Of a DNA stretch of 11,507 bases, positions 1 to 5,601 are shown in pieces. The stretch comes from Fidelibacterota bacterium (GTDB lineage Bacteria; Fidelibacterota; UBA2242; JAFGTP01), in NCBI GenBank assembly GCA_029939785.1, contig JAOZSG010000081.1, positions 1 through 11,507 on the forward strand, written 5' to 3'. Numbering within the stretch: position 1 is the first letter of the stretch; each line of letters begins with the position of its first letter. The notes beneath the pieces were generated by a model, which saw only the letters and a program-made list of their open reading frames with translations, had not been told where the DNA came from and made no database searches. The position numbers were made by a program, and so were the translations under genes.

Positions 1-2
1 CA

Positions 3-359
3 GTAATTCCATATCATTCAGATTCTGCAATTAATACAATAATTGCTACACTTGTGCCAATAGTATTACAACTTGCAATTGGTATTCCTGTTACAGCAAA
101 ATTACCTGATTATTTAATGCAAAAAGTTGGTGGCGAGCAAATTATTTTTCAATCTGTAAAAGACTTGTTTGCTTCAATGCCTTTTGGTTTGAATAAAGAA
201 AATGCAAAAAGCATAAATACAGTTGTGCAGTTTTTCTTAACAGGTAAAGAGCCAACAATTGGACATTTGATAATTTCCGAGCAAAAATGTACTTATACAG
301 AAGGCGAACACTCAAGGAAATCAAATTTGAATACAAAACTTTTGCACCAAACAAAATAA
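3..359 (+). pseudogene. SCP2-like domain fragment, N-terminal part of a frameshifted iron-sulfur flavoprotein gene (5' end outside window)
   Basis: The frame is open from the left edge, so the true start lies outside; the GTG at 54 is only an internal candidate. The segment encoded at about 170-315 has the look of a sterol-carrier-protein-2 (SCP2) domain: MPFGLN, then VVQFFLTGKEP, then a K-C-T-Y-T-E-G-E run, the strand pattern seen in small SCP2 proteins. The frame then degenerates and stops at 357-359. The flavoprotein downstream is open in the frame one base back and overlaps by 73 bp. Reading this frame to the serine codon at 312-314 and then switching to the codon at 314 joins EGEHS to KEIKFEYKTFAPN without a break, as if one A had been lost from a short A run. 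This may be a real mutation, an assembly error or, less likely, programmed -1 slippage at the A run 283-287. The SCP2 assignment is from memory of the family and is moderate. Confidence 0.5.
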
Positions 360-1117
360 AAAACATTGTAGTATTTGATGGTGGTTTTAGAAGTACCAAG
401 CACAGCAAAACATCTTTTATGGTCAATAATTTTATTGAAGGTGCAAAAGAAGCAGGTGCTGAAGTTGAATATATCAAATTAAAGGATCATAATATTAAAG
501 AATGTACAGGTTGCTATACATGCTGGACAAAAACACCAGGCCGATGTATTTTCCAGGATGATATGACAATGTTTCGCAAAAAATATTGTGAAGCCGATCT
601 TGTTGTATTTGAATCACCTTTATATATTTTTAATGTTACGGGAATTATGAAAACCTTTATGGACAGACTTTTGCCAATTATGAAACCTTATATGCTTCTT
701 GATGAAAATGAATATACTCTTCATCCTGACCGCTTTCCTGAAGCCGGTGAACAAGGTTTTGTGGTTTTTAGTGCAGCAGGTTTTCCAAATGTAGAACATA
801 ATTTTGATGGTTTAAAGGGCATGTATCGCTGTTGGAGTTCTCACAGTGAAAATATGAATCTGATGGGAGAATTTTTCTTGACCGCAGCCGAAATAATTGT
901 GCATCCGGTTTATGCCGAACGAAAAAATCTAATTGCACACGCTTGCCATAAAGCAGGAAAACAGATTGTAGAAGAAGGGAAAATTAATATTGAATTAATG
1001 CAAAGTGTTCAAGATCCAACAGTTTCAATAGAAACTTTTCAACAACAAGCTGATGCGTTTTGGGAAAGTCTTGACGGGAAGCAATCTTATATGGTTAGTA
1101 ATTTAAAAATAACATAA
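287..1117 (+). CDS. Isf-type iron-sulfur flavoprotein / NADPH-dependent FMN reductase family protein
   Basis: Flavodoxin-fold redox protein. The first strand, IKNIVVFDGG (residues 24-33), leads into a phosphate-loop-like stretch STKHSKTS (37-44). Residues 73-87 hold C-X2-C-X2-C-X7-C (C73, C76, C79, C87), matching the compact cysteine motif known to bind a 4Fe-4S cluster in archaeal Isf proteins. SPLYIFNVTGIMKTFMDR (110-127) is the conserved flavin-site segment of this family. It would move electrons between ferredoxin-like carriers and FMN in the cytosol, consistent with an anaerobe. The ATG at 287 has no convincing ribosome site and the first 20 residues are unusual, so this is probably the downstream part of a longer gene whose N-terminal part lies one frame away at 3-314. 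The cluster motif is seen directly; function as Isf is family inference, since many FMN reductases share the fold. Confidence 0.8.
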   Translation: MYLYRRRTLKEIKFEYKTFAPNKIKNIVVFDGGFRSTKHSKTSFMVNNFIEGAKEAGAEVEYIKLKDHNIKECTGCYTCWTKTPGRCIFQDDMTMFRKKYCEADLVVFESPLYIFNVTGIMKTFMDRLLPIMKPYMLLDENEYTLHPDRFPEAGEQGFVVFSAAGFPNVEHNFDGLKGMYRCWSSHSENMNLMGEFFLTAAEIIVHPVYAERKNLIAHACHKAGKQIVEEGKINIELMQSVQDPTVSIETFQQQADAFWESLDGKQSYMVSNLKIT

Positions 1118-1744
1118 AATGATAAACCTTGTAAAAAGAGATTTCAATGCGATCTACACTACACCCTAACATCTCTAAGTAACTAATTTAGGAGAAAACC
1201 AAGCAGAATAACTATTCGACAGAATGATAATAAATTATATAAGATAAAATCGGAAAAAGTATTTTTTTTCAATACAGAGACTATAATTTTAAAATACAAT
1301 AAATTATCTCTATATCAATAGTCCGTTAGTAACCGGATCTTTGATCGGATTTATACAACGTCCTTTGTTGCTAAACCAGACTTTTGACTGGCGTTAAAAT
1401 TCTTCTTTTTCTACGAAGTTTTCATGTATGAATAAATATCAAAAATAAAAATTATTCTGCTATTAATCATTCTGCCAAAAATATTCAATGCAAAATAAAT
1501 CCCGATATCTATAAGCAAGTTACTCAGAAGAGATAGAAAAGAACACAGAGAATTTGGCTGTAAAAATTAAATGTGATATAAAATTTCTCACTACGGCAAA
1601 TTATTCCATAGTTCAACGTCTATTTATCAACCTATTTTCTTAATAAACAATGAATCATGAATTATGGTATATTTATTGTAACCTATATTTGTTACGTTAT
1701 TATAGGCGTAGTTAATTTGACAACTTAAAAAAAAAGAGAAAAAC
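1118..1744. other. 627-bp intergenic region without a supported gene
   Basis: No ORF here has a ribosome site or recognisable protein. It holds the decayed interspersed repeat at 1247-1424, a pair of inverted 9-mers around that repeat (gcagaataa at 1203-1211 with 1452-1460; cagaatgat at 1220-1228 with 1467-1475), and a run of small hairpins inside the repeat (caac/gttg, ccag/ctgg, cttc/gaag). Close to the right end, TTGTAA (1676-1681) and TATTAT (1698-1703), 16 bp apart, could serve as a promoter for the small gene at 1745, but the base composition makes chance matches common. Confidence 0.5.
1247..1424 (+). repeat. Diverged copy of the interspersed MITE-like element found at 6633-6845
   Basis: Five blocks align in the same order with the element at 6633-6845. 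1247-1267 matches 6635-6655 in 20 of 21 bases. 1275-1299 matches 6729-6753 in 23 of 25. 1321-1338 matches 6763-6780 in 15 of 18. A block around cctttgt (near 1361) matches loosely. 1412-1424 matches 6835-6847 in 12 of 13. This copy lacks about 66 bases between the first and second blocks and has other small indels. No flanking duplication is visible, as expected for an old insertion. It lies in non-coding DNA downstream of the flavoprotein gene. The match was made by eye; collinear blocks make chance unlikely. Confidence 0.75.
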
Positions 1745-1906
1745 ATGATTTATCACTTTATTTTATTTATTATTGGAGTCTTAACAGGTTTTGCTTTCCT
1801 CGGAATAATAGCAACTGGTAAACAAAATGATTTATGGGAAGCAATTAAATTAGCTGCCTATAAAAATGATATTTCATTATGTAAAAAACTGACAGATTTA
1901 GAGTAA
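1745..1906 (+). CDS. Small single-pass membrane protein, 53 aa (DUF3789-like)
   Basis: The ORF starts MIYHFILFIIGVLTGFAFL; residues 3-23 form one hydrophobic membrane segment with small residues (G11, G15, G20), followed by a polar tail rich in Lys and Asp ending in LTDLE. The arrangement resembles the tiny DUF3789-type membrane peptides, but the match is by appearance only. A purine run, aaaaagaga, lies upstream of the ATG as a weak ribosome site. A good rho-independent terminator begins 26 bp after the stop, which supports a real monocistronic transcript. The role is unknown; a small membrane regulator, a membrane anchor or a toxin-like peptide are all possible. Confidence 0.6.
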   Translation: MIYHFILFIIGVLTGFAFLGIIATGKQNDLWEAIKLAAYKNDISLCKKLTDLE

Positions 1907-1931
1907 AATCTTAAAACATCTTAAATAATTG

Positions 1932-1969
1932 TCTTGTTAGGGAATAATTTTCCTTAACAAGATTTTTTT
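1932..1969 (+). terminator. Rho-independent terminator of the 53-aa membrane protein gene
   Basis: The stem cttgttaggg (1933-1942) pairs with ccttaacaag (1952-1961) over 10 bp including one G-U pair, and T1932/A1962 extends it. The loop is 9 nt and a T run follows at 1963-1968. Confidence 0.85.
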
Positions 1970-2061
1970 ATATAAAATATTACTCAATATTAACATACTT
2001 ATTAATAATAAAAAGATTCATCGTAGAACTTGTTTTGTTCATTTTGAATAAAGAGAATGAT

Positions 2062-2595
2062 ATGAATTGTCTAAATTGCAAAAATAAAATATGTAAATTG
2101 AATAAAGTTTGTCCATCAGTACAATACGAAGTACAAAATGTGAAACAAAAATATTTACAGGATGATACTCAAAAAACAATTCAAGCAGCAGCACAATTGG
2201 TTGATAATGGAAGAGCAGGAACATTATCCAGATTAGAAGAAACTATCGAATTTATTAAACTAATGAAATATCGAAAGGTTGGAGTTGCATATTGTTTTGG
2301 TCTTGAACATTTGTCTCGGGAATTGAAAATTATAATGAAAAAAAATGGTATCAATATTACTGCAATTACATGCTGTACAAGTGGTATTTTACAATCTGAT
2401 ATTAATTTTGAAAGTAATATAAATAATTTTTCCTGTAATCCTATTGGTCAGGCAGAACAACTCAATATTGAAGGATGTGATTTTGTAATGATTTTGGGGA
2501 TTTGTCTTGGACATGATATAATATTGCAGAGAAATCTAAAATGTGATTTCTCTACAATATTAGTTAAAGATCGTACAAAAAAGATGGAATTATGA
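2062..2595 (+). CDS. DUF1847-family cysteine-rich (putative metal-binding) protein, C-terminally short
   Basis: The N-terminus MNCLNCKNKICKLNKVC carries four cysteines (C3, C6, C11, C17), the probable metal site of DUF1847 proteins. Further family landmarks are LSRLEETIEFIKLMKYRKVG (55-74), YCFGL, ITCCTSG (C104, C105), SCNPIGQAEQLN (124-135) and LGICLGHD (145-152). Eleven cysteines are spread over 177 residues. The ATG at 2062 is preferred over the TTG at 2035 because AAAGAGA sits just upstream and the cysteine motif begins at its second codon. In the homologues I remember, the VKDR segment is followed by a further conserved tail with an HNP motif; here the protein stops eight residues after VKDR and no frame restores that tail, so it looks truncated or belongs to a short subgroup. 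Function in the family is not established. Confidence 0.8.
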   Translation: MNCLNCKNKICKLNKVCPSVQYEVQNVKQKYLQDDTQKTIQAAAQLVDNGRAGTLSRLEETIEFIKLMKYRKVGVAYCFGLEHLSRELKIIMKKNGINITAITCCTSGILQSDINFESNINNFSCNPIGQAEQLNIEGCDFVMILGICLGHDIILQRNLKCDFSTILVKDRTKKMEL

Positions 2596-2614
2596 TGATT
2601 TAATCTAATCTTTA

Positions 2615-2782
2615 TTATAAAGATTCATGCCATTCCATTTCAAGAGTTTCTTCCGGCAATTTATCTTTAATTAATTTTGCTAATTTCTCAATCTCTTCTT
2701 TACAACAATCGATAGTTTCATCATTTTTAATTCTTTTTAACAAAGCATCAGCAAAATCTTTTATTTTTACTTGTTGTTTCAT
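2615..2782 (-). CDS. 55-aa small protein with a vicinal CC pair, last gene of the radical SAM operon
   Basis: A GGAGG ribosome site (2787-2791) lies 4 nt before the ATG, which is strong evidence that this short frame is translated. The stop of the Trx-TrxR fusion is only 18 bp upstream, so it is cotranscribed. The protein is Lys/Glu-rich and predicted helical, with the pair C26-C27 in TIDCCKEE, then IEKLAKLIKDKL, and a C-terminus containing a Trp (W51). No membrane segment or signal peptide is seen. I do not recognise the family. Its place behind a thioredoxin system and a SPASM enzyme makes it a candidate thiol/metal partner, chaperone or second substrate. That role is inference. Confidence 0.75.
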   Translation of the reverse strand: MKQQVKIKDFADALLKRIKNDETIDCCKEEIEKLAKLIKDKLPEETLEMEWHESL

Positions 2783-2800
2783 GATTCCTCCAGATTTATA

Positions 2801-4081
2801 TTATTTGAATAACTCTTTTGATGTTTGAATTGCGGCAACAGAACCTTCTGCAACAGCTATTGTAATTTGTCTAAATGGTTTTGATGCTACATCACCTACA
2901 GCAAAAACATCCTTAATATTTGTCTGTTGCAATTCATTTGTTTGAATATACCCGTAATCATCAAGATCAAATTTATTTTGTAATCCATCAAGATTTGGTT
3001 TCATACCAACAAAGACAAAAATACCATCGGTTGAAATTATTTTATTTTTCTCTGATTTTAAATCCTCTATTATAATATCCATTCCTTTGTCAGTTTTTTT
3101 GAATTCTCTTGGTTCATGCTCCAAAATAAAATTGATTTTTGTATTATCAAAAGCTTTTTGTTGTGCTTCTTTATTGGCTTGGAGTTCAGCGAATTGATGA
3201 ACTATTGTAACTTTTGATGCAAATTTAGTAATATAAAGAGCTTCTTCAATTGCTGAATTTCCACCACCAATTACGACGACTTCTTTGCCTTCGTAATATT
3301 TTGCATCACATGTTGCACAATAGGATATTCCCTGACCTTTATATTCTTTTTCTCCAGGGATTCTAAGTGGTCTTGGAGAAGCACCCGAGGCAATAATCAT
3401 TTTTTTTGCTCTGATTGTTTCAAAGTCATCAACAACAACATATTTTTCATCAGGATTGATTTTTGTAATATCTACTGCTACCCTATATTCTGTTCCAGCT
3501 GCTTTTGCCTGTTCGCTCATATAATGTGAAAGCATAAATCCCGGTTGAGGTTCAATGAATCCCGGATAATTTGAAACTTGGTGAGTAGTAGATACCTGAC
3601 CTCCGGGCAATGCAATGTCAACTAGAATTGTTTTTAGTTTTGCCTGTGAAGCATAAATAGCTGCTGCCAATCCACCAGGACCACCTCCAATAATAAGCAC
3701 ATCACAATCTGTTTCTTGTTTCTTAATGGAAGACTTTATTCTATCAGTTTTTTTTTGATCATCAAGCATTTTATCCAGATTTTCAATTAAATCTGAGCGT
3801 TTTATTCCCCCTGTAAGAAAGTCACCTATCCGTTTACCATTTTTATAAAAAATAACAGTTGGTGAACCATTAATACCTATTGATTCAGCTATATCTCTAT
3901 TCTCTTGTCTAAATATTTTATAAAATTTTATGTCTTCATACAGTTCCGCAAGCCCTTCAAATTTTGGTGCAAGAGCATCACAGGGAGGGCATTCATCAGA
4001 ATAAAAATCAACGGCAACCAATCCTGTTGATATTTTTTCATTATAATTATCTTTATTAATATATTCTATTTTTCCAGACAT
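2801..4081 (-). CDS. Thioredoxin-thioredoxin reductase fusion protein
   Basis: Residues 1-107 form a thioredoxin fold: VAVDFYSDECPPC has the redox pair C31/C34 in a CPPC motif instead of the usual CGPC, and the cis-proline site is GSPTVIF (P74). A charged linker (108-125) leads to a low-molecular-weight thioredoxin reductase module: FAD-binding IGGGPGG (131-137), the redox pair CATC (C255/C258), the nucleotide-binding GGGNSAIEE (272-280) and the second FAD motif DVFAVGDVA (391-399). Canonical NADPH-dependent reductases carry HRR after the second Rossmann strand; here it is VHQFAELQANK, so NADPH specificity is doubtful. The thioredoxin is N-terminal, opposite to the classical reductase-thioredoxin fusion. 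The start overlaps the radical SAM gene by 16 bp, with AAAGGAA inside that gene as ribosome site, implying coupling. It probably supplies reduced thiols to the operon's other products. Confidence 0.93.
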   Translation of the reverse strand: MSGKIEYINKDNYNEKISTGLVAVDFYSDECPPCDALAPKFEGLAELYEDIKFYKIFRQENRDIAESIGINGSPTVIFYKNGKRIGDFLTGGIKRSDLIENLDKMLDDQKKTDRIKSSIKKQETDCDVLIIGGGPGGLAAAIYASQAKLKTILVDIALPGGQVSTTHQVSNYPGFIEPQPGFMLSHYMSEQAKAAGTEYRVAVDITKINPDEKYVVVDDFETIRAKKMIIASGASPRPLRIPGEKEYKGQGISYCATCDAKYYEGKEVVVIGGGNSAIEEALYITKFASKVTIVHQFAELQANKEAQQKAFDNTKINFILEHEPREFKKTDKGMDIIIEDLKSEKNKIISTDGIFVFVGMKPNLDGLQNKFDLDDYGYIQTNELQQTNIKDVFAVGDVASKPFRQITIAVAEGSVAAIQTSKELFK

Positions 4082-5400
4082 TTAGTAATTCCTTTATTAT
4101 TGTTCTCAAAATATATAGAAGAGCCAAGCTCAAGTAAATTTTCAACAGGTCTGCAATCCGTACTAAAAATAGTCCCGTTTTCATTTTTTGCTACAGAAGC
4201 ACATCCACCACCACAAATTAATTGCACAGAGCAATTTTTACATTCTTTAATTGAAGTAATATCTCGTTCTTCCCATTCATCTATTAAGTCTTGTTTTTTT
4301 GTGATTTCAGGGTAAAATGTTCCTAACTCTTCACCTGATTTTCCGACAGTTGCTGTGCAGGAATAGATATTACCAGTATAATCAAAAGCCCATTCAGTAG
4401 TAGTACCAGTACATGCATCAAAAAGTGGATCAGGAAGTTCACCGTTTTCATATAAAAAGCTGGCAATGGAAAATGCAGGTTTGTGGAATTCAATAATTTG
4501 AGGATGTTCTTGAATTAATTTATATAAACTCTCATACATTTCTATCCGACTGAATAGGACGGATGTACCTTTTTGACAATGATGCAGTTCATAGTTTCTT
4601 CCTAATTGTGTTTTGAATAATATATTCTTAGTCCAGCCTTTATCTATTGCAAAGTCAGATAATTCAGTCAGATTTTCAATATTATCCTTATCCAATACTA
4701 CTCGTAAATTAACAGAAATACCCATTTCCAAAGTTGCATCGATACCTTCAATAATTTTGTTAAAAGTTCCTTTTCCACCTTTTAACATTCTTCTGCTGTT
4801 ATGTATTTCCTGAGTTCCATCCAGAGTTATTTGAATCTCTCTAAGTCTTGCCTTCTTTAAAATATCAAGATATTCTGTTAAAGTATATCCATTTGTAACA
4901 ACAGCCAGATCAAGATTATATTCTATGGTTTTTTGTATAAAATATTTTATTATTTCTTTGTTTGAGTTACCGGATAGTAACGGTTCACCACCAAACAGAG
5001 TTATATATTTTTTTCGACCTGCGAATTCTGATTTTATATAATTAAAAAAGGAATTAATTATTTCTTTTGTCAGAGTAGAATTCTGGTTTGTATATTCATC
5101 CTGATAGCAATATGAACAATTAAAATTACATAAATACTGGGGAACAAAAAAAATCTGAATTTCTTCATTATCCCTATTATCAATGAAATCAAGATATTTA
5201 GAGTTAAATAGTTTATTCTCGTCTTCCGGATTAACCAAATAACCTTTCTCAGTCATTTCATTTATATCATAATTTTTATTTATAAAATTTTTTGCTGTAT
5301 CTGGATCTAAAATATCAGCATTTCCAGACAAAATATTTAAAAGTAAATAATTTTCAGAATTTCTAATTTTTGTAAAAACATTATATTTTGATAATACCAT
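4066..5400 (-). CDS. Radical SAM/SPASM-domain peptide maturase-like protein
   Basis: A 444-aa enzyme. The N-terminal region (1-75: SKYNVF, YLLLNILSG, EKGYLVNPEDE) has the layout of the small N-terminal domain of SPASM peptide maturases and may bind a leader peptide. The radical SAM core starts with C91-X3-C95-X2-C98 (CNFNCSYCY), followed by GGEP (137-140), VVTNG (167-171) and the strand ITLDG (191-195). The SPASM domain is complete: C330-X12-G-X4-C348, then C387-X2-C390-X5-C396-X3-C400 and C416, the ligands of two auxiliary 4Fe-4S clusters. SPASM enzymes mostly modify ribosomal peptides (thioether, C-C or similar cross-links) or mature enzymes such as sulfatases. A 30-aa cysteine peptide lies just upstream. 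TAA directly precedes the ATG at 5400, so the start is fixed. No strong ribosome site is seen, hinting at low or coupled translation. Confidence 0.92.
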   Translation of the reverse strand: MVLSKYNVFTKIRNSENYLLLNILSGNADILDPDTAKNFINKNYDINEMTEKGYLVNPEDENKLFNSKYLDFIDNRDNEEIQIFFVPQYLCNFNCSYCYQDEYTNQNSTLTKEIINSFFNYIKSEFAGRKKYITLFGGEPLLSGNSNKEIIKYFIQKTIEYNLDLAVVTNGYTLTEYLDILKKARLREIQITLDGTQEIHNSRRMLKGGKGTFNKIIEGIDATLEMGISVNLRVVLDKDNIENLTELSDFAIDKGWTKNILFKTQLGRNYELHHCQKGTSVLFSRIEMYESLYKLIQEHPQIIEFHKPAFSIASFLYENGELPDPLFDACTGTTTEWAFDYTGNIYSCTATVGKSGEELGTFYPEITKKQDLIDEWEERDITSIKECKNCSVQLICGGGCASVAKNENGTIFSTDCRPVENLLELGSSIYFENNNKGITKCLEK

Positions 5401-5405
5401 TTATA

Positions 5406-5456
5406 TTAGTCTTTGTTTATTAAGTTAATAATTTTCATGAAGTCACTTTTGGCCAT
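5406..5456 (-). other. Possible 16-aa leader ORF upstream of the radical SAM gene
   Basis: An ATG in the loop of the hairpin at 5437-5470 opens a 16-codon frame (MAKSDFMKIINLINKD) whose TAA lies 5 bp before the radical SAM start, a spacing that would suit translational coupling. The radical SAM gene itself lacks a clear ribosome site. The leader also has only a weak GAAG upstream, so translation is unproven and the frame may be chance. Confidence 0.25.
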
Positions 5457-5470
5457 CAAAGTGACTTCAT
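5437..5470 (-). promoter_or_regulatory. Perfect 13-bp hairpin between the micro-peptide and the radical SAM gene
   Basis: Arms 5437-5449 and 5458-5470 are perfectly complementary (atgaagtcacttt and its complement) around an 8-nt loop. There is no T run on either strand, so it is not a standard terminator. It sits in the 93-bp gap between the 30-aa peptide and the SPASM gene. RiPP operons often hold a processing, stabilising or attenuating structure here that keeps precursor mRNA in excess over the maturase. The structure is certain from sequence; the role is inferred. Confidence 0.7.
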
Positions 5471-5493
5471 AATCAAATATCAGTATTTAAAAA

Positions 5494-5586
5494 TCAATCG
5501 TGGCAACCTGATTTTATTTGTGATATTTTTGCACAACATTGTGCAACTTTTTTGTCATTTTTCTTCTTTTTGATTAATGATTTCAT
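5494..5586 (-). CDS. 30-aa cysteine-containing micro-peptide, candidate RiPP precursor
   Basis: The frame starts with ATG at 5586, 5 nt after AGGAAG (5592-5597), and 15 bp after the methyltransferase stop, so it is in the same operon and well placed for translation. The peptide has a Lys-rich N-terminal half (MKSLIKKKKNDKK) and a C-terminal half with C17, C18 and C28 (VAQCCAKI, then SGCHD at the end). A basic leader-like part followed by a Cys-bearing core, directly ahead of a SPASM radical SAM enzyme, is the usual layout of sactipeptide/ranthipeptide-type systems. Thr and aromatic residues are absent; possible cross-link acceptors are Ser, Ile, Lys, Gln and Gly. A 6-bp inverted repeat (gcacaa/ttgtgc, 5531-5544) falls on the AQCCA codons. 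It may instead be a metal-binding peptide with no modification. I know no named family for it. Confidence 0.65.
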   Translation of the reverse strand: MKSLIKKKKNDKKVAQCCAKISQIKSGCHD

Positions 5587-5601
5587 TATTACTTCCTATT
5601 G

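Noticed and set aside
142..477. 111-codon minus-strand frame opposite the flavoprotein start
   Set aside because: Low-complexity hydrophobic product with no ribosome site, antisense to a gene with clear family motifs; a shadow frame.
1320..1420. Row of small hairpins as a CRISPR array or integron attC site
   Set aside because: No regularly spaced identical repeats and no attC core boxes; the region is explained as a decayed copy of the element at 6633-6845.
2607..2625. 7-bp hairpin aatcttt/aaagatt between the converging DUF1847 and 55-aa genes as a terminator
   Set aside because: Stem is almost all A-T, overlaps the end of the minus-strand gene and has no T run on either strand.
5404..5496. 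In-frame TGA codons after the micro-peptide, with a hairpin downstream, suggesting selenocysteine
   Set aside because: Four TGAs in 60 bases are easily expected by chance in AT-rich DNA, the hairpin lies across two of them without a recognisable SECIS loop, and no selenocysteine machinery is in the window.
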